In this document: in pieces, positions 40,835 to 49,775 of the stretch | How positions within the stretch are numbered: the stretch's first letter is position 1 | How the letters are laid out: every line of letters begins with the position of its first letter | Assembly (NCBI RefSeq): GCF_003048875.2 | Contig: NZ_CP049264.1 | Coordinates: 1,798,001 to 1,862,000 of the forward strand | Reading direction: 5' to 3' | DNA length: 64,000 nucleotides | From: Campylobacter concisus | GTDB taxonomy: Bacteria > Campylobacterota > Campylobacteria > Campylobacterales > Campylobacteraceae | Position numbers and translations under genes: made by a program | Notes under the pieces: model-generated | The model's input: only the letters and a program-made list of their open reading frames with translations | Database searches by the model: none | What the model was told of the DNA's origin: nothing

Positions 40835-42948
40835 CTAAAACTTGTAGTTAAAGCTGAGATTAAATGTGCGTGGATCGCCATAAACCATCATGTTTTTGCC
40901 GATGCCCTCGTAGTATTTTTTATTAAAGAGATTGTCGATATTTAGCTGCACGTCAAAGTTTTTAGCAAATTTATATCCAAACATCAAATTTGCCAAAGTG
41001 TAGCCCTTTTGTGTGATCTCACCTGCGCCCTTGCCAGTGTAAATTTTGCTCTTATACATAGCTCCAGCCCCTACTCTAAAGTCCCTAAATTCATACTTTG
41101 CAAATAAATTTGCCGTGCTTCTTGATGAATCGGTGGCGTATTTCTCACCATTAGCATCTTTTGCGTTAAAGTGCGTTGCACCAAAGCTTAGGCTTAAATT
41201 TTTAGTGATCTCGCCGTTTAGATCTAGCTCGACACCCCTGCTTGTCACACCTTTGCCAGATTCATATATTTTGGCATTTGTTGCTGGATTTATCTTGCCA
41301 GTCTTTATGCCAAGCTTGTCTTGCACGATCTTAAAGACACCAAGACTTGCTTGAAGCGCCCCGTCAAGATACTCGCCTTTGATGCCCACCTCATAGTCCT
41401 TGCCTTGGATCGGATCAAGATATTTGTCGTTTGCATCTTTTACGTTTTGAGGTTTAAATATACTCGTGTAGCTAGCATATAGAGTGTGGTTTGCTCCAAT
41501 GTCGTAGGTGATGCCAAGATATGGCGTGATCTCATTTGTGAAATTTCTATTGTCTTTGCCGCCCTCGATCTCGTATTTGTAGTAGCTCACCCTAGCACCT
41601 AGCAAAAATTTAAGCTCATCGGTGATTGATAGTTTATTTGCCGCGTAAAATGCCTTTTGTATCGTTTTGTCTTTGTTGTTTTGATCTTCATAAGGAAATT
41701 TTGGATCATCAAGGTGCAGGTTTTTAAAATCAATCCTGCTTCTAGCTGTATAAGCAAGCCCAGCTGGCTTGGTCTTTTGTAACAAGTAGCTACTTACCTT
41801 ATCGCTACTTTTTTATAGTTGTTATACATCGCGCCAAATACAAACTCATGAGATAAATTTGCTATCTCGTAAGGGATATTTGCGTATGCATCGACGTTAT
41901 GGATGTTCTCCTCTCTTTTGTTTGCGTAGGTGTAAAGACCGTTTATATTGCCAGTACCGTCTAAATTTACCGCTCCGCCATAGTAGAGTAGATTTGAGTC
42001 AGTGTTTGCTCGTCTAAATGAGTAGCTTAAATTTAAGCTCGCTTCATTTTCAAAGTAGTGCTTAAAATCAGCGTAGAAATCAAGCGTCTTTATATCCCAC
42101 CTAGTCCAAGGCTGAGAGAAAATTTCATTTTTACTAAAATTTGTCCTAGAGCCATCTGTGTAAAATGCTGGCATGCCGCCCCATCTAACGCCACGTCGTC
42201 TTAGCTCTTGATAAAACGCACCAAGGCTAAGCCATGAGTTATCGCCTATGTCGCTATCGACTACGCCATAAATCGCGCTATTTTTGCGGTTGTAATAATC
42301 CATATAAGAGTGCGACTTCTCATGCATAAAAGAAAGCCTTGCTCTAACGCTTCCGCTCTCATTTACTGGCGTTTGTACATCGCCATTTACGCCGTATCTA
42401 TCGTATGAGCCAGCGCTTATGCCAAAATTTCCTTTTAGCTCCTTTGAGTCTGCTCTTTTTCTTATGAAATTTAAGCTTGCAGCTGGGTTGCCAGCGCCTG
42501 CAAGTAGGCCATTTGCCCCTTTTACCACCTCGACTCTCTCATAAGGCAGCAAGCTCATATCATTTGCGCCAAGGCTAAAACCGCCAAAGCTAGGCATCGA
42601 ATCAAGCAAGTAATAATCTATCTTAAAGCCACGAGCTGTCGGATATACGCGCTCGTCCCATTTGTTTAGCGTGACGCCTGGGATATTTCTAAGAAGCACC
42701 TGATAGTCCTTGATGCCTTGATCTTTTAGCCTTGCTTCTGTTAGCACAGTTAGCGACTGGGGAGTTTGACGAGAGGTTAAATTTAGCCTTGTTGTGCTCT
42801 TTACAAGCTCTTTTGCAAAGTAGTTTGCATCGTCTCTTCGCTCACTTTCCACGACATCGACAGCTTCTAAAACCTTGTCATTTTCACTAGCATAAATTTG
42901 AGGCAATGCCAAATTTAAAGCAACTAAGCTAAGTAAAATTCTTTTCAT
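40835..42948 (-). pseudogene. TonB-dependent siderophore receptor, split by a frameshift at an A6 tract
   Basis: Two frames together give one receptor of about 700 residues. The 5' part (42948 to 41794) has a signal peptide (MKRILLSLVALNLALPQIYA) and a plug domain with TPQSLTVLTEARLKDQGI and ERVEVVKGANGLLAGAGNPAA. The 3' part (to 40835) has the barrel end with NIDNLFNKKYYEGIG and DPRTFNLSFNYKF. Frame is lost at a run of six A (minus strand) at 41809-41814; one extra A would restore Y-K-K-S-S-D-K-V-S-S-Y-L-L-Q across the join. So it is either a true loss, a phase-variable tract or a sequencing error. It overlaps the PepSY gene by 20 bases, which implies a shared role in iron uptake. Confidence 0.85.
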
Positions 42949-44038
42949 TTTTTCTCCTTTTAAATTTTCTAAACCACAGATAAAGCCCTGAGATGCTCAA
43001 AACTAGCGGCGAGATGCCCACTATAAACCAGATAAATTTTGTAGTTTGATTGTAGTTTCCAAAGTGCGATCTCCTAAAGGCCGAGAGGATTTTCTCGCTT
43101 AAATTTGCATTTTTTATGTCTAGGACGCTAACTAGTTTGCCACTATCTTTGTCATAAGTGATCACGCTTGAGTATTCGTTATGCAAAAAGCTTTGCCACA
43201 TCACGTAGCCAAAGATGCGGATGTTTGCCCCTTGCATGAAAGGCAGCGAGATGAAGTGTGGCTCAAAGCCTTTTATGTCCTTTCTCGATCTAGCGACCAG
43301 CTCATCAAGGGATAAACTTTTATTGTAAATTTTTGCGTCTATCACAAAGTCATCTTTAAACTCTGGCGCGCGTGCCATCTGAAATTCCCACCAAGCGCCG
43401 CTTATGCAAATGAGAAGCAAAACTGGCGTGCAAAAAATGCCTATTATCTTGTGGATGTCATTCATGAAAACATTTAGTCCATTTACACGCAGTCTAAGCA
43501 GAGTTAGCCAAAATTTGCGGTAGATCACAAAGCCGCTAATGCAGATAAAAAATGTAAAAATAGCTGTTAGAAAAAGGATAATGTTGCCACTTTTTTCAAG
43601 AAGCAGCTCCTCGTGGATATGCGCCAAAACTCCGAAAAATCCCTCATCGTGCGCAAGTGGCTCGCTCTTTATCTTGCCACTAAAAGCGTCAAAATAGATA
43701 AATTTCCACTCTTTTTTGCTATCGTTATGCTCGATTAGCCAAATCTTGTCGCATTTTTTAGGGTTTGCATCTATGTTTATGCCAACCATCTCGTAGCCGC
43801 TAAGCTCGCTTGTGACGATATTTCTTAGCTCATCAAAGCTGATCCTTTTGCTCGAATTTTCTTTGTTTAAATTTACATTTACGATATTTGGGTGAAAAAG
43901 GCTGTTTAGCTCGTCTTTATAAACCAGGATCGCACCGCTAAAGCAAACTACAACAAGCGGGATAAAAAAGAGAAGCGACAAATATGCATGCACCTTGTAA
44001 AAAAGCTTTAAATTTAAAAATTTCACCCCTTTTGCCAC
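42929..44038 (-). CDS. PepSY-associated membrane protein, putative siderophore-iron reductase
   Basis: This 369-residue protein has four main membrane helices: HAYLSLLFFIPLVVVCFSGAILVYKDEL near the N-terminus, IILFLTAIFTFFICISGFVIYRKFWL near 160, a third near 205, and a last one near 340 ending SISGLYLWFRKFK. PepSY domains lie between. Members often sit beside TonB-dependent siderophore receptors and are thought to reduce ferric siderophores. The start is GTG at 44038, or a GTG at 44026 with better spacing from AAGGTGG. Its end overlaps the receptor start by 20 bases. Confidence 0.85.
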   Translation of the reverse strand: MAKGVKFLNLKLFYKVHAYLSLLFFIPLVVVCFSGAILVYKDELNSLFHPNIVNVNLNKENSSKRISFDELRNIVTSELSGYEMVGINIDANPKKCDKIWLIEHNDSKKEWKFIYFDAFSGKIKSEPLAHDEGFFGVLAHIHEELLLEKSGNIILFLTAIFTFFICISGFVIYRKFWLTLLRLRVNGLNVFMNDIHKIIGIFCTPVLLLICISGAWWEFQMARAPEFKDDFVIDAKIYNKSLSLDELVARSRKDIKGFEPHFISLPFMQGANIRIFGYVMWQSFLHNEYSSVITYDKDSGKLVSVLDIKNANLSEKILSAFRRSHFGNYNQTTKFIWFIVGISPLVLSISGLYLWFRKFKRRKNEKNFT

Positions 44039-44099
44039 CTTTATAAAAGTTAGTCTTGATAACAGCTCGCAATTTTATAAGATTTTTGCTTTTATAATT

Positions 44100-44120
44100 T
44101 TTAAAACCATTATCAAAATA
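44100..44120 (-). promoter_or_regulatory. Possible Fur box before the iron operon
   Basis: On the minus strand TTTTGATAATGGTTTTAA lies about 70 bases before the PepSY start. It resembles one and a half units of the GATAAT Fur motif. The match is partial and made by eye; iron control of a TonB/PepSY operon would be expected. Confidence 0.35.
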
Positions 44121-44537
44121 TAATTTTAAAAAGAAAGTGACGTTTGTGAAATTTGAGTTCAGAAAGGTAAAAATTTGATTTAAAAAAGAGAGACAACTCC
44201 TCTTTGTGTAAGCGGAAAAGCCAGAAAAGGGGGAAGCAAAGTCTTAACCGCTACAAAAAGGAGGGCCCGTTTAGGACGATGAAATGTTATTATTTAAATA
44301 TAAATTTTAATGAAATTTTTAGTTAATAAAAAAGAAATTCTGCGTAATACTAAAGTAAATCGCGACATTTAGGCATTTTCTAAAGAAATTTATCTTTTAA
44401 GAAGGTAAAATATATGCTTTTGCATGAAAGCAAAAATCACATTTGAAATTTCATTTTTATTACTACTAAACGTGGTTTGTAATGTTTAATTTAGCGACGT
44501 AAAAAGGTATCTCGCTAAATGCGCTTAAAAACTCGGA

Positions 44538-44651
44538 CAAATTTTAAAATTTCATGAACGAGTAATTTCGGCTCTAAAATTTGAGCTAAGCGGTAAGCGA
44601 AGCCAAATTTTAGTAGTCAATTCTTGCGAGTGAGTGAAAGTTTAAAATTTG
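44538..44651. repeat. 114-base dyad repeat, copy B
   Basis: Begins CAAATTTTAAAATTTCATG and ends GTTTAAAATTTG. The inner helix pairs TAAAATTTG with CAAATTTTA. It differs from copy D (44977-45090) at about five positions. Confidence 0.75.
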
Positions 44652-44691
44652 TAAATTAAAGTTTTTTAAAATTTAAAGTTTTGTTTTTTTC

Positions 44692-44745
44692 AAAAGGGAG
44701 ACAAGGGGACTTGAATTACGAAGCCGTCCCCTTATCCCCCTTTTT
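44692..44745 (-). repeat. G-rich/C-rich hairpin of the cassette, locus 2
   Basis: The arms at 44692-44710 and 44726-44745 match the 36227-36314 hairpin arms almost base for base, including the two A-C mismatches that become G-U pairs on the minus strand. The loop is only about 15 bases here. Confidence 0.65.
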
Positions 44746-44829
44746 AAATCCTCTAAACCCCTCGCACGTTAGAGGTGCATGCAACGGTGCTTTGCACTGC
44801 ATGCGTTTTATTATAGAGCAAGTGTTTGA

Positions 44830-44942
44830 CAAATTTTAAAATTTATGAGCGAGCATATCACGCTTCCAAATTCAGTGGCAAGTGGTAACGAGACCTGAAT
44901 TTGGTAAGTTGCTAAGGCGAGTGAGTAAAGTTTTAAAATTTG
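44830..44942. repeat. 114-base dyad repeat, copy C
   Basis: Same subfamily as copy A. Its inner helix pairs CCAAATTCAG (44866-44875) with CTGAATTTGG (44895-44904). Relative to copy A two base pairs have changed on both sides and pairing is kept. Confidence 0.75.
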
Positions 44943-44976
44943 AAGAATTACTTTGTTGAATTAGATAGGTGTCAAG

Positions 44977-45090
44977 TAAATTTTAAAATTTCATGAACGA
45001 GCAATTTCGGCTCTAAAATTTGAGCTAAGCTGTAGGCGAAGCCAAATTTTAGTAGTCAATTCTTGCGAGTGAATGAAAGTTTAAAATTTG
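44977..45090. repeat. 114-base dyad repeat, copy D
   Basis: Near-identical to copy B. It lies 34 bases after copy C, so two subfamilies sit in tandem here. Confidence 0.75.
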
Positions 45091-45167
45091 CAAAATAGCT
45101 TTGTCAAGTCAGATAAGCGCGAGACAAATTTTAAAATTTGCAAAAAATCTTTATAAATTTATAAATT

Positions 45168-45575
45168 TTAATTCTTAGGCACGAGTTCTAAGACGTTGCA
45201 GGCTCGCTTGCTGCCCATCTTGCAAGCTTTATCAAGGGCATTTGCAGATAGATCAAAGCTCTGCTCTACACCGTTTCCTTGCAGATATTTTGTAGCTAGC
45301 TCATAGCAAGCTTCGCTGCTGCCATTTTCACAAAGCGACTTAAATATCTCATAAGATCTAACCAGATCTTTTTCAACGCCAAGGCCTCGGCCTAGCATGT
45401 CAGCATATAAAAAGCAAGAGGTTTTGTCTTTGTTCTCACACTCGCTTGAAAGCTTTTTAGTAAAGCTCTCGCAAGCTTTTGCGTCACTTTTGTTGATGCA
45501 GTTTTGCATATTTTCATCCCAGTTTGCACTTAGAGATAAAACGGCAAAGGCTAAAAATAAAATGGATTTTTTCAT
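45168..45575 (-). CDS. Sel1-repeat periplasmic protein
   Basis: This 135-residue protein has a signal peptide (KKSILFLAFAVLSLSANW) and Sel1-like repeats: CFLYADMLGRGLGVEKDLVRSYEIF, SEACYELATKYLQGNGVEQSF and KACKMGSKRACNVLELV. Paired cysteines spaced as in the HcpA-type beta-lactamase-like Sel1 proteins of Helicobacter and Campylobacter suggest disulfides. The ATG at 45575 has AAGGAAATTT in front; a longer upstream frame runs through the nos terminator and is rejected. It is separate from the nos operon. Confidence 0.85.
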   Translation of the reverse strand: MKKSILFLAFAVLSLSANWDENMQNCINKSDAKACESFTKKLSSECENKDKTSCFLYADMLGRGLGVEKDLVRSYEIFKSLCENGSSEACYELATKYLQGNGVEQSFDLSANALDKACKMGSKRACNVLELVPKN

Positions 45576-45596
45576 AAATTTCCTTGAGAGAGAAAA

Positions 45597-45616
45597 CCCC
45601 CTTGGGGGAAAGGGGG
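45597..45616 (-). terminator. nos operon terminator
   Basis: A 7-bp perfect stem (CCCCCTT / AAGGGGG on the minus strand) with a 6-base loop is followed by TTTTCTCTCT. It lies about 90 bases past the nosY stop and just before the Sel1 gene start, so the nos transcript should end here. Confidence 0.75.
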
Positions 45617-45706
45617 TCATTACAAAAAGGAGGTTTCTTGTTGGACAAGTGGAATAATACAAGCCTCGTCTAAATTTAAAGCCAACTCTTATTTAACAAA
45701 AAACAA

Positions 45707-46534
45707 TCAAACAAGATCTCTCTTGCTAAAGCCCAAATAGCCGCAAACTAGCAAGATCGCGCCAAGCACTAAAGGGTAGATGATCGCATAAGCTACGAAG
45801 GTCGCTTTTGAAAATGTGCCTAAGATAAAGTAAGACGCAGTGCCGATGACTGCTAAATTTGGATCAAAAAGGCTAAGCGCTGCTATCCTAAAAAGCTCGA
45901 TCGGATTTAACATCGCGATAGAGTAGATGACGTACTCATCGACAGAGCTTCGCATAAGCAGACCAATGAGCGCTAGGTCGATAAAAGCTAGCATGATAAG
46001 CCAGAGCAAAAACGCCACGCCTTGGCCTGTTTCTTGGTTTTTGATAAGGCTTGATATGAAAAAACCAAGCGACAAAAAGACGATACTTAGGCTAAAAAGT
46101 AGGCCAAAGTAAAGCACCAGCACGCCCCAAGGTATCGACACGCCCTTTATAAAGCCAACCACCACGCAAAGCAAAAGCGAGAACAAAAGCGGCACAAAAA
46201 CGACAAAAGTCCGCCCAAGCGCCTTGCCAAAGTAGTACTCTTTAAGGCTTAGCGGGAAGCTTAGCACGTATTCAAGCAGGTTTGTGTCCCTGTCTTGATT
46301 TATGCTTCTAACGGTTGAGATGAGGATAAATATCGGCACGATGATGACGCAAATTTGTATAAACAAAAGTAGCGCCCTTGTTAGTCCAGAAAAGCCAAGC
46401 ACGCGCGAGTCAGTCACTCCGCTAAATAAAAATCCTATCATCAAAGCAGAAAAAAGAAGCGCATAGATCGCAAACCACCTCGAGCGAAACGACTCTTTGA
46501 CGTCTAGTTTTGCTATTAAAAAAAGGTTATTCAC
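45707..46534 (-). CDS. nosY: NosY, ABC permease for N2O reductase maturation
   Basis: This 275-residue protein has six membrane helices in the NosY/ABC-2 pattern. It has an N-terminal FLIAKLDVKESFRSRWFAIY, STVRSINQDRDTNLLEYVLSFPLSLKEYYFGKALGR near residue 70, and a C-terminal GAILLVCGYLGFSKRD. With NosF and NosD it supports copper-sulfur centre assembly in NosZ. It overlaps nosF by eight bases and is the last gene before the operon terminator. Confidence 0.88.
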   Translation of the reverse strand: MNNLFLIAKLDVKESFRSRWFAIYALLFSALMIGFLFSGVTDSRVLGFSGLTRALLLFIQICVIIVPIFILISTVRSINQDRDTNLLEYVLSFPLSLKEYYFGKALGRTFVVFVPLLFSLLLCVVVGFIKGVSIPWGVLVLYFGLLFSLSIVFLSLGFFISSLIKNQETGQGVAFLLWLIMLAFIDLALIGLLMRSSVDEYVIYSIAMLNPIELFRIAALSLFDPNLAVIGTASYFILGTFSKATFVAYAIIYPLVLGAILLVCGYLGFSKRDLV

Positions 46535-47180
46535 TCTTGCTCCTTAAATTTTCTTCTTTGATGATCTTGCCAAGGTCCATATAGACGCATCTATCAAGCA
46601 AATGAGCGATCTCATCTATGCGGTGCGAGATGAAAACTAGCGTCTTTTTTTGCGTGAAGTTATCAAGCAAATTTTTAAAAGACTCCCTTGCTTTTACATC
46701 TAAATTTGCCGTTGGTTCGTCAAACATCAAGATTTCGCTATCTTTGGCAAATGCGATGGCTATTAACATCTTTTGCTTCATGCCGCCTGATAGTTTGTAA
46801 AAGGACTTGTTTAAATTTGCATGCAGGTCAAGCTCTAAAAGCTTGCTAAATTTCTCAATATCTTCAAATTTGACATTTGAGCTTTTGCAGACAAACTCGC
46901 AAAGCTCACGCAGGCTAAATTTAAGTGGTGGCGGGGTTTGCGGCACAAACGAGATAAACTTTAGCGCCTCTTTTCTATCTTTTAGGGTATTTACGCCATT
47001 TATCGCGACACTTCCGCTATTTGGCACAAACTCGCCCAAGATGATACGCATAAGCGAGCTTTTGCCAGCTCCATTTTGCCCAAGTATCGCTATCTTTTCG
47101 CCAGCTTTTACATTTAGACTGACGCTATCAAGTATCTTTTGCGAGCCAAAAATTTTCGTTACTTCTTTTATATCTATCAA
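46527..47180 (-). CDS. nosF: NosF, ABC ATPase
   Basis: This 217-residue ATPase has Walker A (GQNGAGKSSL) near residue 36, signature LSGGMKQK near 129, Walker B ILMFDEPTANLD near 149 and the switch His in FISHRIDE. It powers the NosDFY complex. The short length is usual for NosF. It overlaps nosY and starts nine bases after nosH. Confidence 0.9.
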   Translation of the reverse strand: MIDIKEVTKIFGSQKILDSVSLNVKAGEKIAILGQNGAGKSSLMRIILGEFVPNSGSVAINGVNTLKDRKEALKFISFVPQTPPPLKFSLRELCEFVCKSSNVKFEDIEKFSKLLELDLHANLNKSFYKLSGGMKQKMLIAIAFAKDSEILMFDEPTANLDVKARESFKNLLDNFTQKKTLVFISHRIDEIAHLLDRCVYMDLGKIIKEENLRSKSE

Positions 47181-47189
47181 AAAATTTCC

Positions 47190-48089
47190 TTATATGAGTT
47201 TCTTAAAGCCGTTGTCAAATTTAAGCGCATCTTGGTGGCAAACGTCGATACACCTGCCACAAAGCGTGCAGTCAGCCCCAGCTATCCTAAAGAGCTTTTT
47301 ACTATCATCAGTTTTTGCGCCCTTTTTTGTCATAAAAAGCACGTGTGGCACTAGGCAAACATCGGTGCAAACCAAGCAGTGATCGCACTTTTCTTTATCC
47401 CAGCTGACCTTTATCGCATTTGGCTTTGCTAGTAGCGAGTAGGTCGCTCCAACAGGGCAGACATACCTACACCATGCCCTACGTGAGAAGAAAATCTCAA
47501 CCACAAGCATAGCCACAACTAGCCAGATAGCGTGAAAGTAGCCATAGATGATAAATCTTGAAAATATCCCAACGACGTTAAAAATTTCAAAGACTAGGCT
47601 TGAGCTAGCAAAGCTAAGAGCCAAAAACAAAATGGTAAAAGCGTATCGCCACTTTGTGTCAAAAACTCGCGGTTTTACTATCTTTTTGGCGCGTAAATTT
47701 TCATGAATTTTCTCGGCTATCTCGCTTATGAGTGAATACGGGCAAACCCACGAGCAAAAGCCCCTGCCACCAAAAATGATGTAAAAGGCTAGGATACTAA
47801 GCGAGCCGATTAGTAAATTTACATGAATTTCATGCGTTGCCAAAAAGACTTGCAAGCTCATAAATGCGTCTGCTAGGTGAAAGCCAAGTATCCTTGAGGC
47901 GCTGATGTCGCCCTCTAAAATTTGCACATCTACCCTGTAAGAGAGCACAAATAAAAGATGAACCAGCACGATAGTAAAAATACGCCAAAAACGTATGCTT
48001 GGGCGCTTTTTGCCATCTTTTGTAGTCGTTATTAGCGTGCTTAGAAAGCTTACGTTTCTAACCGTCGCTCGAACGTTATATTTATCCAT
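47190..48089 (-). CDS. nosH: NosH, NapH-type membrane iron-sulfur protein
   Basis: This 299-residue protein has four to five membrane helices, the CxxxCP pairs CSWVCPYSL and CRYVCPVGA, and two C-terminal 4Fe-4S motifs (CDHCLVCTDVCLVP and CTLCGRCIDVCHQ). It is the NapH/NosH pattern, proposed to oxidise menaquinol and pass electrons to NosG. It lies in the nosG-C1-C2-H order known from Wolinella-type nos clusters. The napH-like name is the alternative, but no nap genes are present. Confidence 0.88.
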   Translation of the reverse strand: MDKYNVRATVRNVSFLSTLITTTKDGKKRPSIRFWRIFTIVLVHLLFVLSYRVDVQILEGDISASRILGFHLADAFMSLQVFLATHEIHVNLLIGSLSILAFYIIFGGRGFCSWVCPYSLISEIAEKIHENLRAKKIVKPRVFDTKWRYAFTILFLALSFASSSLVFEIFNVVGIFSRFIIYGYFHAIWLVVAMLVVEIFFSRRAWCRYVCPVGATYSLLAKPNAIKVSWDKEKCDHCLVCTDVCLVPHVLFMTKKGAKTDDSKKLFRIAGADCTLCGRCIDVCHQDALKFDNGFKKLI

Positions 48090-48091
48090 TT

Positions 48092-48553
48092 TTACTTTTT
48101 AAATTTAGAAATTTCATCAGCAAGGCTGTTTAGATCGCTGTCACTAACGTTTGTAAGCAAGCCCTTCATAAGCGTGTTTTGCACCTTGCCAGCCTTATAA
48201 TCAGCTAGTTTTTTAAGCAGATCCTCTTTGCTTAGATGAGTGATATCAGGCGCTACGACACCCTTGCCATTTGCGCCGTGACATGGTGCGCAAGAGGTTA
48301 GGTATTGCTTGCTAACGCCCTCATTTTGCGTCTTAGCCACGCTTAGGCTTAGCTCTTTTACCTTTTTTAGCTCATCTTCGCTGGCAAATTCTTCGCTAGA
48401 CTTTGACTGCTCTTTTGAAACATTTTGCTCCACTTTTGGCTGAACGCTAGCTTCTGCTTTCTCCTTTTTAGGCGGAGTTTGGCTTAGCATAAACACCATG
48501 ATGCCACATATCAGCACCGCTAAAATGATCGTTATGATTTTTCCGATTTTCAT
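48092..48553 (-). CDS. nosC2: NosC2, membrane-anchored monohaem cytochrome c
   Basis: This 153-residue protein has an uncleaved N-terminal helix (IITIILAVLICGIMVFML), a charged linker, and a C-terminal cytochrome c domain with CAPCH at residues 88-92 and a likely Met ligand near 130. It is a proposed electron carrier to the cytochrome c domain of NosZ. It overlaps nosC1 by four bases. Confidence 0.85.
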   Translation of the reverse strand: MKIGKIITIILAVLICGIMVFMLSQTPPKKEKAEASVQPKVEQNVSKEQSKSSEEFASEDELKKVKELSLSVAKTQNEGVSKQYLTSCAPCHGANGKGVVAPDITHLSKEDLLKKLADYKAGKVQNTLMKGLLTNVSDSDLNSLADEISKFKK

Positions 48554-49101
48554 TGTTTGCTCCTAAACTGCGCATTAAAATCGCTTATCTCTTTGGCTAA
48601 ATTTCTAATCTCACTCTCATCCATCTTTTTAACAAGATCACGCATCAGCACATTTACCTTCTCTTTATTTTTATAAGCGTTTATCATCTTATAAATTTCA
48701 TCCTCGCTCTTTGTTAGAAGAGATGGTCCGATGATGCCATTTGCATAGTCGTCGTGGCAGGCTGAGCACTTTGTGATGAAGTCCTTGCTAAGTCTGCCCT
48801 TTATGAGCCTTAAATTTATACTTTGAAGCGGGCTTTTTACCATGGCAAGCGCTCCGATCTGGCGGCTTACGTTGTTATCTTCAAGTCCAAATTTAACGCT
48901 TTTTTCGCCGTGCATGTCGTATTTTATAAATTCATTTTGCTTATTTGCACTCTCGTTGTTTTCATTTTTTTCGACCTTTATGCTAGCACTTGTCGCTACT
49001 TTTGCACCTTGCTCGCTAGCAGCCTCTTGCGCTTTGTCCTCACTCTTTTCACAGCCGACAAATAGCAACGCAGCAGCTACTAAAGGTATTATTGCTCTCA
49101 T
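48550..49101 (-). CDS. nosC1: NosC1, lipoprotein monohaem cytochrome c
   Basis: This 183-residue protein has a lipoprotein signal (VAAALLFVGC, cysteine 17), a long Glu/Lys-rich linker and a cytochrome c domain with CSACH at 112-116. With NosC2 it makes the two-cytochrome pair typical of campylobacterial nos operons. It overlaps nosG and nosC2 by four bases each, so translation is coupled. Confidence 0.85.
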   Translation of the reverse strand: MRAIIPLVAAALLFVGCEKSEDKAQEAASEQGAKVATSASIKVEKNENNESANKQNEFIKYDMHGEKSVKFGLEDNNVSRQIGALAMVKSPLQSINLRLIKGRLSKDFITKCSACHDDYANGIIGPSLLTKSEDEIYKMINAYKNKEKVNVLMRDLVKKMDESEIRNLAKEISDFNAQFRSKQ

Positions 49102-49775
49102 TTTTTCTCCTTGTAAATTTCATCATAGCTCATCTTTGGGGCAATATTTATGATCTTTGCTGGGCAGACCTCAGCGCAAACGCCACATCCCACGCAGCCA
49201 TTTTTTATAAGTGGTAAATTTGCCTCGCTCATTGCTATCGCGCTATCGCCAACTGGACAAAGCGTGACGCAAAGATCGCAAATTTGACCGATCTTGCCTT
49301 TTATCTTATCTTTTAGCGCCTCTTCTCTGTCATTATAGGCTTTGCGATCAAGCAGATCTTTAACGCCAGCTTCGCTTAAATTTTCTCTTTTTACGCTCAA
49401 ACAGGCTGCCGTGTCACTTAAAACTGCAACGCCCATTTTGACATCGCCCACGACCTTTGTGGCGTGATCGAGCGCACCGCTAGGACAGGCTAGCACGCAT
49501 GGGAAAAGGTCGCACAAGTAGCAGCCTCGCTCTTTGGCGTCGATGTGAGCTGAGCCATTTGAGTAGCCATCTTCTATGTCAAGCAAGCTTATACTGTGAT
49601 AGGGGCAGACTTGCACGCACTGACCGCATTTTACGCAAAGATCATCAAAGTCATCAACAGCACCTGGCGGTCTAAGATAGAGTTTGTCGCCACTACTTTT
49701 TGGCAAAAACTTGCCTATGGCGTATCCAGCCACCGCTGCAGCTGAGCCTATTATCATAAAATTTCTTCTATCCAC
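49098..49775 (-). CDS. nosG: NosG, NapG-type periplasmic ferredoxin
   Basis: This 225-residue protein has a twin-arginine-like start (MDRRNFMIIGSAAAVAGYAIG) and four 4Fe-4S motifs: CVKCGQCVQVCP, CYLCDLFPCVLACP, CDLCVTLCP and CVGCGVCAEVCP. It fits the NapG/NosG role between the membrane protein NosH and the cytochromes. It overlaps nosD by eight bases. Confidence 0.9.
   Translation of the reverse strand: MDRRNFMIIGSAAAVAGYAIGKFLPKSSGDKLYLRPPGAVDDFDDLCVKCGQCVQVCPYHSISLLDIEDGYSNGSAHIDAKERGCYLCDLFPCVLACPSGALDHATKVVGDVKMGVAVLSDTAACLSVKRENLSEAGVKDLLDRKAYNDREEALKDKIKGKIGQICDLCVTLCPVGDSAIAMSEANLPLIKNGCVGCGVCAEVCPAKIINIAPKMSYDEIYKEKK

Larger units (their letters stand above)
44039..45167. other. Long non-coding region with repeats
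   Basis: These 1.13 kb have no gene. From left to right they hold: the promoter region of the PepSY-receptor operon (44039-44130); an unassigned dyad-rich block with AAGAG/CTCTT and AGCGG/CCGCT pairs (about 44180-44290); AT-rich DNA; repeat copy B (44538-44651); the G-rich hairpin (44692-44745); the CTCGCACGTT/GCATGC block (44760-44806); copy C (44830-44942); copy D (44977-45090); and a short CAAATTTTAAAATTTG palindrome at 45125-45140. Confidence 0.7.

Noticed and set aside
40835-42948. Two independent TonB-receptor genes
   Set aside because: The 5' part has the plug and early barrel only, the 3' part the late barrel only; one added A joins them.
36094-45090. CRISPR array
   Set aside because: The 114-base repeats are too long, too few, differently spaced and themselves palindromic; no cas genes are present.
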